In this document: piece after piece, positions 1 to 7,060 of the stretch
Layout of the letters: each line of letters begins with the position of its first letter
How positions within the stretch are numbered: the first letter of the stretch is position 1
DNA from: GCA-003244245 sp036501085
GTDB taxonomy: Bacteria > Actinomycetota > Actinomycetes > Mycobacteriales > Pseudonocardiaceae
Length of the DNA: 25,153 nt
Assembly (NCBI GenBank): GCA_036501085.1
Contig: DASYAZ010000155.1
Location: forward strand, 1-25,153
Reading direction: 5' to 3'
Notes under the pieces: model-generated
Seen by the model: the letters and a program-made list of their open reading frames with translations, nothing else
What the model was told of the DNA's origin: nothing
The model's database searches: none
Translations under genes and position numbers: made by a program

Positions 1-210
1 CACGTACCCCTGTCCAACGCTTCGCTGCGCCCTCACGAGTCGCCAACGCATGGCTCGGGGCCACCGTGGGTCGCTACTCCTTGCGGTGTAGAGCTTTCTC
101 ATCTCCTTCTCCATGCCGGTTTATCCCGGCGCTTTCTAGCCGTTCAGTCCCTGGTCGTACAGATCCGCCAAGAGGGGGGCTCAGCCAGCGGACGTGGCGC
201 GTCGCGCCCC
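1..210. other. No gene recognised at the left edge
   Basis: I see no convincing coding region, RNA gene or repeat here. Short open frames exist on both strands, but they show neither consistent G/C third positions nor recognisable motifs. The segment may be the tail of something that begins left of the window. Confidence 0.3.
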
Positions 211-354
211 TGCACGTCCAGCCCGCCCACCGAGCTGGCGCTGCGCGCGCACGCCCACCGCGTCCACGCCGAAGGCCGGATCTCCGCCGTCGGTAGCGCG
301 AACGGCCCATTCGTCGAACTGACCGGCCTCGGCCGTGTCCTTCGGGCCGACCGC
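211..354 (+). pseudogene. Unidentified coding-like fragment
   Basis: One frame (codons at 232-234, 235-237 and so on) has an almost unbroken run of G or C at third positions for about 40 codons, which is typical of real actinobacterial coding sequence. It has no start codon or ribosome-binding site that I trust. It collides at about 340-355 with the frame of the XRE-like remnant that follows. The translation includes a stretch reading VHAEGRISAVGS and later FVELTGLGRVLRADR, which I do not recognise. It is best seen as a gene fragment left at a rearrangement junction; chance codon bias is the alternative. Confidence 0.25.
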
Positions 355-660
355 TGTCGGCATTTACCGCACCTCGCAGGCTCTGGAGGCCACTAAGGCG
401 GTGCATCCGGAACTGTTGCCTGAGCGTCAGGCTGCCTTCTTCTGGATTGAGGTCGGCCGTGCTCTGGTCGCCCGGAGGAAGACCCGAGACAAAGGCGTAC
501 ACGTGTTGCTGCACGCCGAGCAGGTGGCTCCGGATCGGGTCCGAACCGACGTGTTCGTCCGCGAGACGGTCGCGGGCTTGCTGGGCAGGCCCGGCGCGAC
601 ATCGGGGGTCGTGGGCTACGCCGCCTGGCCTGGCGGATGGGGATCGCCCCCGGCGGGTGA
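341..660 (+). pseudogene. Broken duplicate of the XRE/TPR regulator C-terminus
   Basis: The translation matches the last third of the intact regulator at 731-1942 almost residue by residue. VGIYRTS aligns with VGIWRTS, KAVHPELLP with KVVHPELVP, VLLHAEQVAP with VLLHAEQLAP, and RTDVFVRE with RHDVFVRE. Relative to the intact gene it lacks nine residues (LAVELGEHA) after the RTS motif. At about 583 one base is missing inside the codons after Leu-Leu. Moving one frame restores QARRDIGGRG and then LRRLAWRMGIAPGG before a TGA at 658-660, parallel to the end of the intact protein. The N-terminal helix-turn-helix and most of the TPR-like part are absent, so this is a decayed paralogue fragment and not a working gene. 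Confidence 0.88.
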
Positions 661-730
661 ACCCGGCCCTGGCATGCACCGCCGCTCCAGCCGGGGCAGT
701 ATCGGAAATGAGGAGGACGGTGAGGACGGT

Positions 731-1942
731 ATGGAAGAGAGGACGCTCGGCGACCGGGTGCGGGAGGTGCGGGGCTGGCGTCAGCTCAGTGTGCGCCAGG
801 CTGCAGGTCTGGCCGGGTTGTCCTCCTCGGTGTGGGGTCAGGTGGAGCGCGGTGAGCGGCCGGTCGGGAACCGCAGGATCTTGGAGGCGATGGCGCGCAC
901 GCTGCGGGTGCACCCGACGGATCTGACCGGGCAGCCCTGGGCCCCGCCGGATGTAGTCAGTTCTGAGGCGCACGCCGGGCTGATCGGGATGGAAACCGGG
1001 CTGGAGCGTTACGACCTCGGCGTGGACCCCGAGATCCCGGTGCGGGACTGGCCAAGCATCAGCAATGACCTGGACAACCTAGCCAAGCTGATGCACTGGA
1101 GCGCGGACTACGCCGCCCAGGGTGAGCTGACCCCGGCGCTGTTGGGGGAGCTGCATGGCGCGTACGTGCGCCTGCCCCAGTACCGCCGTGAGGTGCTGTT
1201 GGGGTTGATCACGGCATTGAGTTCCGTGGTGTGGACGACGAAGCGTCTGGGTGTGCGGGGGGTGCCGTCGCTGGCGGCCCGCAATGTGCGGCGGTGTGCT
1301 GAGGAGCTGGAGGATCCGGTGTGGCTGGGGTATGCGGCCTACCTGCGCGGGGACGCCACCGGGGGGCTGGACCGGGCTGCCCAGTATCACCGCTCGGTGT
1401 CTGCGGCGCAGGCCCTGACCGGCAGCCTGGATTCCAGCGATGTGGTGCAGACGTGCGGGATGCTGCACCTGTCCGCCGCCCTAGCCGCCGCCGTGCAAGC
1501 CGACCCGGATACCGCCGCTACCCACCTGGAGGAGGCCTCGGCGTTAGCGGCCCGGATGGACACCGAGGTGGGCAGCTGGGCGCATCTGTGGTTCGGCGTC
1601 GTCAACGTCGGTATCTGGCGCACCAGCCTCGCCGTCGAGCTGGGCGAGCATGCCCAGGCCCTCGAGACGGCCAAGGTGGTGCATCCGGAGCTGGTGCCGG
1701 GCACCAGCCGCCAAGCCGAGTTCTGGGCTGAGGTCGGCCGAGCCCTGGTCGCCAGCAAAAGGACCCGGGAGAAGGGCCTGCGGGTGTTGCTGCACGCCGA
1801 GCAGCTCGCCCCGCAGCGGATCCGGCACGACGTGTTCGTCCGCGAAGCGATCGCCGACCTGCTGCGCCAGGCCCGCCGCGAGGCCGGTGGCCGTGAGCTG
1901 CGCGGTTTGGCCGGGCGCCTGGGAGTCAACCCGACCGGGTGA
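731..1942 (+). CDS. XRE-family transcriptional regulator with TPR-like C-terminus
   Basis: This encodes a 403-residue cytoplasmic DNA-binding protein. Residues about 7-63 form an XRE/Cro-type helix-turn-helix (VRQAAGLAGLSSSVWGQVERGERP). The rest is an alpha-helical, alanine- and leucine-rich region resembling the TPR-like sensor half of actinomycete regulators of this size. The ATG at 731 is chosen because the helix-turn-helix begins directly after it and GAGG lies 5 nt upstream. The 9-bp unit carrying that GAGG is tandemly duplicated (713-721 and 722-730). Codons further upstream in the same frame belong to the broken duplicate and are not part of this protein. The regulated genes are unknown. 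In actinomycetes such regulators often sit beside a small acidic protein gene, and the gene at 2393 could fill that place. Confidence 0.92.
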   Translation: MEERTLGDRVREVRGWRQLSVRQAAGLAGLSSSVWGQVERGERPVGNRRILEAMARTLRVHPTDLTGQPWAPPDVVSSEAHAGLIGMETGLERYDLGVDPEIPVRDWPSISNDLDNLAKLMHWSADYAAQGELTPALLGELHGAYVRLPQYRREVLLGLITALSSVVWTTKRLGVRGVPSLAARNVRRCAEELEDPVWLGYAAYLRGDATGGLDRAAQYHRSVSAAQALTGSLDSSDVVQTCGMLHLSAALAAAVQADPDTAATHLEEASALAARMDTEVGSWAHLWFGVVNVGIWRTSLAVELGEHAQALETAKVVHPELVPGTSRQAEFWAEVGRALVASKRTREKGLRVLLHAEQLAPQRIRHDVFVREAIADLLRQARREAGGRELRGLAGRLGVNPTG

Positions 1943-2392
1943 GACTTGACGGTGTGCACCAGTAGTGCACAAAAACCCCTCATCACCCCTCACGATCCCT
2001 TGCATGTCAGCACGACCACGCCGGCATCCACTCCCAGCGCCCTCATGCCAGCAGCAGCGGCGCGACAGCTCTAGCGCGACTCCGATCACCGACGGGGCGA
2101 CCACCGCCGGGCGTACCCGGTACAGGGAATCGGCATGCTCTGGGCCGCTGGCTTGCGGACACCGGATCGACTGCGGGTACCTGACCCATCGGTTGGGCCA
2201 CCAGGCTCCGGCTGGCTGCCGATCGGGCAGCTGCCCAGCACCGCTTGTAGCTCCCGGCGGCCGGCCGGACCCCCGTCGTCGTCCTCACCTCGGCGGGTCG
2301 AGCATCACTCTCGGGGACACCTCCGTGCTCGCGGCACGCGTGGCTCCGAAGCCGGAACGCGGGCACTGCCCGATCCGTAGGGCAGGGGTGCG
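1943..2392. other. 450-bp intergenic region, possible control sites
   Basis: I see no convincing gene here; open frames such as 2135-2380 have ordinary third-position composition. Just after the regulator stop, the self-complementary hexamer GTGCAC occurs twice, at 1954-1959 and 1965-1970. The two copies are 11 bp apart, about one helical turn, and are followed by an A run. This spacing would suit a dimeric or tandem operator or a promoter for the downstream small gene, but that is only inference. Confidence 0.3.
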
Positions 2393-2623
2393 GTGAGCAA
2401 CGTCATTAACGACGTTTCGACGCAGCGACCCCGTGATCCCCGCAAGGTGATCCACGCCTCGTGTTCGGTACACCAAGGAGCGGTGGGTTTTACCAACCTG
2501 GTGCTGTCCCAGCGCGAGGGTGGGATCGAGCTCAACCCGCACAGTGATGGCAGCTGCACGCTCACACTGGCCAGGGACGAGGCCTGCGCACTGCGCGACG
2601 CCCTGACTGAGTGGCTGGCATGA
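2393..2623 (+). CDS. Small hypothetical protein downstream of the XRE regulator
   Basis: This encodes 76 residues from a GTG; a TAG at 2378-2380 blocks any earlier start in this frame. I do not recognise a named domain. The sequence looks like an ordered small protein, with ISASC-like and VLSQREGGIELNPH segments followed by CTLTLARDEACALRDALTEWL. That is a beta-strand-rich core ending in an amphipathic helix. Similar small proteins are common next to XRE regulators in mycelial actinomycetes, so a partner or antagonist role is possible by analogy only. An inverted repeat AACGTC-N6-GACGTT at 2399-2416 overlaps the start. The stop overlaps an ATG by four bases (ATGA at 2620-2623). Confidence 0.75.
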   Translation: MSNVINDVSTQRPRDPRKVIHASCSVHQGAVGFTNLVLSQREGGIELNPHSDGSCTLTLARDEACALRDALTEWLA

Positions 2624-2952
2624 CCCGCCACCCGCGCTCCGAGGTGCGCCAGGAGAGCCCGGTGAGCCCACGCCCAACTTCAGTGCAGAGACCGGCCAGC
2701 GCCTCGTTGTCCCCGGTGCTCTGTGAGGTTTCCCCGCCGCGGTTCCCCCCTGAGTTCCCGGCTGGCCGCCGGTGGAGCGTGGCCGCACCGCGTCGCGTTC
2801 CCGGCGGCCAGCCGGACCCCACCCCCACGACCCCGCAGCAGCGGGTGGCCCAGGTGCTGGCCCTGGTGGGGGGACCGCCGGGATACGGGAGAAACCTGCC
2901 AAGTGGTCGGGTAATGCCTGGTCAGGCGTCGTTGTCGGCGAGGGCGCGGTAG
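2620..2952 (+). CDS. Possible small proline-rich hypothetical protein
   Basis: This would encode 110 residues starting at an ATGA overlap with the preceding small gene. Third codon positions are about 85% G or C through residue 90 or so, which supports real coding. The protein is rich in Pro, Arg and Ser, has no recognisable domain, signal peptide or membrane segment, and the final 20 codons lose the codon bias. Its end overlaps the convergent recombinase gene by about 30 bp. This may be a gene whose original 3' end was replaced when the recombinase module arrived. It could also be non-coding. Confidence 0.35.
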   Translation: MTRHPRSEVRQESPVSPRPTSVQRPASASLSPVLCEVSPPRFPPEFPAGRRWSVAAPRRVPGGQPDPTPTTPQQRVAQVLALVGGPPGYGRNLPSGRVMPGQASLSARAR

Positions 2953-3719
2953 AGCGAGGCGACTGAGGGGTGGTGGCCGGCGTTCTTGCCGGTTTTGATG
3001 GTCAGCTTCTTGACGATGTCGGGCATCGGGGTGCCCTTGTCGCGCAGTGCGCGGGCGAAGAGCACGTCGTCCTCGTCGATGACCTTGGGTCGGCCGCCGT
3101 GGTTGCCGCGTGCGGCGGCGGCCTGCTGGCCTTCGAGGGTTTTCTCGCGGATGTAGTCGCGGTCGAGCTGGGCGGCGACGGCGAGCACGGCGAAGAGCAT
3201 GGAGCCCATGCCGTGCGGGTCGTAGATCCCGGTCAGCGGCCCGGTGAGCAGCTCCAGCTGCACCCCGCCGCCTTGCAGTTGCGCGGAGAGGGTCATCAGC
3301 TCGGTGGCGTTGCGGGCGAGCCGTTTCATCTCGTGCACGGTGAGGATTACCGGTTGGTTCGGTGCGGCGGTCTTGATCTCGTGGGCGAGCGTGAGCGCCT
3401 TCTCCAGCTCGGGGCGGATCTTGATGCGGGTGCTGATCTTCTCGGAGAACACCCGCGTGCACTTCGCCGCCGCCAGCGCGTCGAGCTGGCTCTGCAGTTC
3501 CTGGGTGGCGGTGGAGCAGCGGGCGTAGCCGATCCGGATCGGCGCCCCGTTCGTCTCCGGCGCCGCCGGGGCGACCTCGGGGCCTTGCGTCCACTCCTTG
3601 CCCGGTCCACGGTCGGCCGGGACGGGCACGGTGAGTTCGTCGCGCAACGCGGGCACGAGGATGAAGCGGGCGGTCCCGAACCTCTCCGCATCCGCGGCTC
3701 GCGGCACGCTCAACCCCAT
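2922..3719 (-). CDS. Serine recombinase (resolvase/invertase family)
   Basis: This 265-residue protein would cut and rejoin DNA at specific sites through a serine-DNA intermediate. The catalytic domain begins near residue 63 with IRIGYARCST, where the serine is the expected nucleophile. It continues with QLDAL, a KISTR-like loop, the RLARNATELM motif, and LAVAAQLDRDYIREKTLEG, the long E-helix. A short C-terminal helix-turn-helix follows (GRPKVIDEDD to SVASLYRAL). The ATG at 3719 is preceded by GGAGG at good spacing, which favours this start despite an unusual N-terminal extension of about 60 residues with no recognised domain. One copy of a 33-bp direct repeat (3727-3759) overlaps the first bases of this ribosome-binding site. 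Large phage-integrase C-terminal domains are absent, so it belongs with small resolvases. Confidence 0.92.
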   Translation of the reverse strand: MGLSVPRAADAERFGTARFILVPALRDELTVPVPADRGPGKEWTQGPEVAPAAPETNGAPIRIGYARCSTATQELQSQLDALAAAKCTRVFSEKISTRIKIRPELEKALTLAHEIKTAAPNQPVILTVHEMKRLARNATELMTLSAQLQGGGVQLELLTGPLTGIYDPHGMGSMLFAVLAVAAQLDRDYIREKTLEGQQAAAARGNHGGRPKVIDEDDVLFARALRDKGTPMPDIVKKLTIKTGKNAGHHPSVASLYRALADNDA

Positions 3720-3726
3720 TTCGCCT

Positions 3727-3759
3727 CCATTGTGACCACTGTCCGTGTGCAGGTGGGGT
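3727..3759. repeat. 33-bp direct repeat, copy 1
   Basis: Identical over 33 bp to 5180-5212. It runs from CCATTGTGACC to CAGGTGGGGT. Similarity continues to 3764 (TGCTGT) if a 9-bp block present only in the other copy is skipped. This copy is intergenic, between the glycosyltransferase and the recombinase, and ends in the recombinase ribosome-binding site. Confidence 0.95.
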
Positions 3760-3864
3760 GCTGTCGGACCCAAGAAAAGCGGCCACGTCGGCCACGTCGC
3801 GGGCCTCGATGAGGCTTCCGAGCACGGACGGTGCACCGGCCGGCTCGGGAAGTGCCTTCCTTGC

Positions 3865-5092
3865 TCAGCCTGCGAGCCGGGCAATCAGCGTGAGCACGGC
3901 TGCGGAGCCGTCCTCGGCGCGGATGCGGCGAGCGAGTTCGGCGGCTCGGTGGCGATAGGCCGGTTCGTCGAGGCAGGAGCGCAGCGCGTCGGCCAGGGCG
4001 TCGGCGGTCAGCTCGTGGCGTGGGAGTGGGGGTGGCGCGACGCCGAGCCGGTGCAGTCTGGCCGCCCAGAAGGGCTGGTCGACCAGGACGGGCACGGGGA
4101 CCGCTGGTAGGCCCGCGCGCAGCCCGGCCCCGGTGGTCCCTGCTCCGGCGTGGTGGACCACGGCCGCCATCCGGGGGAACAGCCAGTCGTGCGGCAGATC
4201 ACCGACACTCAGAATGTCATCGCCGCAGGGGGCCAGCCCGGCCCACCCGGACTCGACCACGGCCCGCACGCCCGCACGGTGGAGCGCTGCGGCGACGATG
4301 TCGCTGAGCCACTCGCCCTGGGTTGGGGTCATGCTGCCGAAGCCGACGAACACCGGAGGGGGTCCGGCCTGCAGGAAGTCGACCAGCTGGCCCGGGGGCT
4401 GCCATCGCGGCGGCCGGGCGGGCCACCAGTACCCGCTCACGCGTACCTCCGCGGGCCAGTCGGCAGGGCGCGGCAGCACCGCCGGACTGAAGCCGTGGCA
4501 GATCGGCCAGCCACCCGGCGGGCCTGCGTCTGCCGGCACCGGGGTGGTGGCGGCGGGCAGGCCGAGCTGGGTCCGCAGCCGCGGCAGGATCTCGGCGTAA
4601 AGGGAACCGGCCTGGCCGAGCAGCTTCTGGCCCGCCGCGAGGTCGCCGGGCTGGACCGAGATCACCGGCCCCGGGCCAGCCCGGCGGCGGGAACTGCTGG
4701 GTGGGGACCGCCGGCGCGAGATAGGCGCCGAGGCTCGGGATGCCGAAGCCCTCGGCGACCAGCCGGCTCACCGGGGCCGGGCCGAAGGCCGTGAGCAGCA
4801 TGTCGGTGCCGGCGGCCGCGGCCTCGATCACACCGTCGCCCAACCGGTCGAGGAAGGAGGCAAACACCGATCGTCCGGCCTCCGCAGAGGGTGCCGCCGT
4901 CCGTGCGCGGGCCAGCTCGACCGGATCGCCAGGCAGCGGCCGGTACTCCAGGCCGCACTCGCGGACGAGGTCGGCGAACAGGCCATGTGCGGCCAGCGCG
5001 ACCTGGTGCCCTGCCCGCTGCAGCCGCTGGCCCAGGCCCGTGAACGGCGCGACATCGCCCCGCGAACCCGCCGTCACAATCAAAATCCGCAT
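3865..5092 (-). pseudogene. GT1-family glycosyltransferase, frameshifted
   Basis: This would transfer a sugar from an NDP-sugar to a small-molecule acceptor, as in natural-product or macrolide/sterol-type UGT enzymes. The N-terminal half starts at the ATG at 5092 (MRILIVTAGSRGDVAPFTGL, GGGAG upstream). It reads to about FPPPGWPGAGDLGPA. The C-terminal half continues in another frame from about DLAAGQKLLGQAG. It contains VFVGFGSM and the nucleotide-sugar motif HHAGAGTTGAGLRAG followed by DQPFWAARLHRLGV. One extra base in the CCGGG stretch at about 4646-4651 explains the shift, and the 1228-bp length is one more than a multiple of three. The total of about 409 residues is normal for the family. 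Either the gene is inactive or the base is a sequencing error. It is bracketed by the 33-bp repeats. Confidence 0.88.
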
Positions 5093-5872
5093 CAGGCCAC
5101 TCCCGTCGATAACTGCGAACCCCCGGTGTCTGCTCACCAACCGGACATCGCAAGCCGATCGTCGTTGCCAGATCGCTTGCCATTGTGACCACTGTCCGTG
5201 TGCAGGTGGGGTTCGTGGGGTGCTGTGACGGTGTGGTGGGAGGTCCTCGGTGAAGGACGTGCCGACCACCTCGCGCAGTTCATCGGCGGTGAAGAAGTGG
5301 ATGTTCAGGCCGGTCTTGGGGCCGGCGAGGTAACGCAGGGTGAAGCTGCCGTCGTCATTGTCCTCGAAACGCTGGTGGCTGCGGTCGATATCGGAGTCGG
5401 TTGAGTTGACCCGGACGCAGAGCAAGCCTCCGGGTGCGACGCGAGCAGCGGCGTCGGCCAGGTGCTGGTGGGCTTGGTGACGAGTACCGTGCTGGAAGAC
5501 CTGAATCCCGATGACCAGCTCGTAACGCGCATGCGCAGGCAAGGCGCTTACGTCACCGATGATGAGCCGATTCGCGCGGTCGGGTCGTTGCCGGTAGAGC
5601 TGGGTGATCGCCTCGGTGGAGACGTCGAGCCCGAGCAGGTCGAGTCCGCCGGCGAGCAGTGGGATGAGATTGCGCCCGTTGCCACAGCCGATGCAGAGCC
5701 CCTGGGTCAGTCCGTGGCGGCGGCTAGCGGCCAGGATGTCCTCGATGAACCCGACAGGCGGCTCGTTTCGGTAGCGCCCGGCGGCGTACTCGACATTCCA
5801 GGATGCCGCAGCCTTCTCGTCCACGCCGAACGAGCCTAAAACAGCCGTAAGCCAATTATGCCCATCATTCAA
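5093..5872 (-). CDS. Class I SAM-dependent methyltransferase, no stop before next gene
   Basis: This is predicted to transfer a methyl group from S-adenosylmethionine to an unknown small molecule. The SAM-binding motif I reads CIGCGNGRNLIPLL, followed by LGLDVS (acidic end of strand 2) and IIGDVSALP. The overall layout resembles TehB-like methyltransferases. The WNVEYAAGRYRNEPPV opening is typical of the family, so translation may start at the GTG at 5824. A TTG at 5872 is the earliest possibility, and the codons between are unusually AT-rich. The expected C-terminus (GQWSQWQAIWQ) is present, but no stop follows. The frame continues through 20-odd linker codons into the glycosyltransferase start, so the two are fused in frame. 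The second 33-bp repeat copy (5180-5212) encodes the C-terminal part. Confidence 0.82.
5180..5212. repeat. 33-bp direct repeat, copy 2
   Basis: Identical to 3727-3759 over 33 bp. It lies inside the methyltransferase 3' coding end and encodes TPPAHGQWSQW. A 9-bp block (TTCGTGGGG, 5212-5220) separates it from a further six matching bases. The intervening segment of about 1.42 kb holds the glycosyltransferase. Confidence 0.95.
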
Positions 5873-5902
5873 GGGTACGCAAATCCGTACTGGCAGTCTG
5901 GA

Positions 5903-6211
5903 TTACATGTCCGGGAAGAACGCCCTGACCCCAGGCCTTCCGTTCGAACAATTGGGGTTGGGAAAGTGGGTCAGGGTGTGCGCCCGGGCCACACCGGTGA
6001 ACGACTCGAATCCTGTACCGTTGCACCGCATCTGTCCGTGTAGCCTAACGTCCGAATTCGTGACGTTGTCGCAGCTGAGACCATCGCATGTGATGCCCGG
6101 TGCTGGAGTTGTCCTGGGCGACGCCATGGCACGGCCAGGGACGAAAGCGCTGGAGGTTGCTATCAGTGCGGCCACCAGAATACCGAGGCCAATGGCTCGT
6201 TGATGATTCAT
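5903..6211 (-). CDS. Small exported protein with four cysteines
   Basis: This encodes 102 residues from the ATG at 6211. The N-terminus is a Sec-type signal peptide: MNHQRA, a hydrophobic core GLGILVAALIA, and a probable cleavage site after GRAMA near residue 30. The mature part of about 72 residues contains four cysteines (ITCDGLSCDN, MRCNGT, NPNCSN), enough for two disulfides. It has no domain I recognise. It is probably secreted or cell-wall associated. It is transcribed away from padR and stops 31 bp before the methyltransferase start region. Third-position G/C is lower than in the neighbouring genes, which suggests a different history. Confidence 0.72.
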   Translation of the reverse strand: MNHQRAIGLGILVAALIATSSAFVPGRAMASPRTTPAPGITCDGLSCDNVTNSDVRLHGQMRCNGTGFESFTGVARAHTLTHFPNPNCSNGRPGVRAFFPDM

Positions 6212-6435
6212 GACAGCGACCGTATCCCGCCAGGTCGGGACCGGTCCCAATACTGGTCTTCGTCATCTCTCGGATGTCCCGAGTTTCATTGGAGGGTTCC
6301 GGCACGGCGGAGGGACGGCGCTGGTGTGGAACTCGGCGCACGCAGAGCGAACGCCGAGACGGGGGGACGGGGACGCCCGCGCACGGCGCTGCGGCGTGGC
6401 CCGCGCGGGACGACACGCACCACAAGGTGTTGCAT

Positions 6436-6449
6436 CACGATATATCGTG
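6436..6449. promoter_or_regulatory. 14-bp palindrome, candidate PadR operator
   Basis: CACGATATATCGTG is a perfect palindrome 38 bp upstream of the padR start, in an otherwise GC-rich segment. PadR-family repressors typically bind AT-centred palindromes of this kind in their own promoter. Autoregulation of padR and the coupled reductase gene is therefore a reasonable inference. Confidence 0.6.
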
Positions 6450-6487
6450 TGCCATCATGACAGTGTCTTCAGTAAAAGGAGGTTGTC

Positions 6488-7060
6488 ATGATGCACAACG
6501 AACGAAGACGCGGCGGCCCTCGCCGCTTTATCGGCCGAGACCACTCCCTCCGAAGTGAGCGGCGTGGTCGCGGCCGAGTCCAGCGCGGAGATGTCCGCGC
6601 TGCCACCCTGATCCTGCTGGCTGAGCAGCCGATGCACGGCTACCAGCTGATGCAGGCCATGACCGAACGCACCGGAGGGGCGTGGCAGCCCAGCCCCGGC
6701 GCGATCTACCCGACCATCGCCCAACTCGAGGACGAGGGACTGGTCGTCACCGAGGCGGAGGGCGGGCGCAAGCTCGTATCCCTCACCGACGCCGGTCGGG
6801 CTTACCTCGACGACCCGAACACTGGTGTGGTCGACCCGTTCGCGGCGATCACCGAGTGCGACGCCAGGGAGCCCAGCCTGCGGACCGCGATCGCCGAGGT
6901 GCACAGCGCCGCCAAAGCGGTGGCCATCAACGGCACGCACGCCCAGGTCACTGCGGCGCAGAATGTGCTGAGCGACGCGCGGCGGGCGCTCTATCTGATC
7001 CTCGCCGAGGGCTCCGGAGGCTCCGGCTCCCCGACCGAAAGTGCCGGGGAGTCGGAGTGA
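6488..7060 (+). CDS. PadR-family transcriptional regulator
   Basis: This is a 190-residue repressor-type regulator. After an Arg-rich N-terminal tail of about 35 residues comes the winged helix-turn-helix typical of PadR. The segments are RAATLILLAEQPMHGYQLMQ, PSPGAIYPTIAQLEDEGLV and GRKLVSLTDAGRAYLD. A helical C-terminal half probably forms the dimerisation part. A strong AAAGGAGG at 6475-6482 precedes two adjacent ATG codons (6488 and 6491); either could be used. The stop overlaps the next gene's GTG by four bases (7057-7060), so the regulator and the flavin reductase are translationally coupled. The perfect palindrome at 6436-6449 is the likely operator. The inducer is unknown; iron or siderophore status is possible from context only. 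Confidence 0.92.
   Translation: MMHNERRRGGPRRFIGRDHSLRSERRGRGRVQRGDVRAATLILLAEQPMHGYQLMQAMTERTGGAWQPSPGAIYPTIAQLEDEGLVVTEAEGGRKLVSLTDAGRAYLDDPNTGVVDPFAAITECDAREPSLRTAIAEVHSAAKAVAINGTHAQVTAAQNVLSDARRALYLILAEGSGGSGSPTESAGESE

Noticed and set aside
66..296. Possible intron- or insertion-sequence-related open frame at the left edge
   Set aside because: It faintly resembles sequences seen near mobile elements, but I could not name a family or find supporting ends.
74..973. Long open frame opposite the regulator remnant
   Set aside because: It is the mirror of coding sequence on the plus strand; Arg/Pro/Gly-rich with no domain and no ribosome-binding site.
2135..2380. Possible 81-codon gene before the small hypothetical gene
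   Set aside because: Third-position G/C is only about 70%, the composition is low-complexity Ser/Pro/Arg, and no ribosome-binding site is seen.
4217..5872. A genuine bifunctional methyltransferase-glycosyltransferase
   Set aside because: The glycosyltransferase has its own start signal and is frameshifted, and the linker looks like non-coding sequence. A lost stop codon explains it better.
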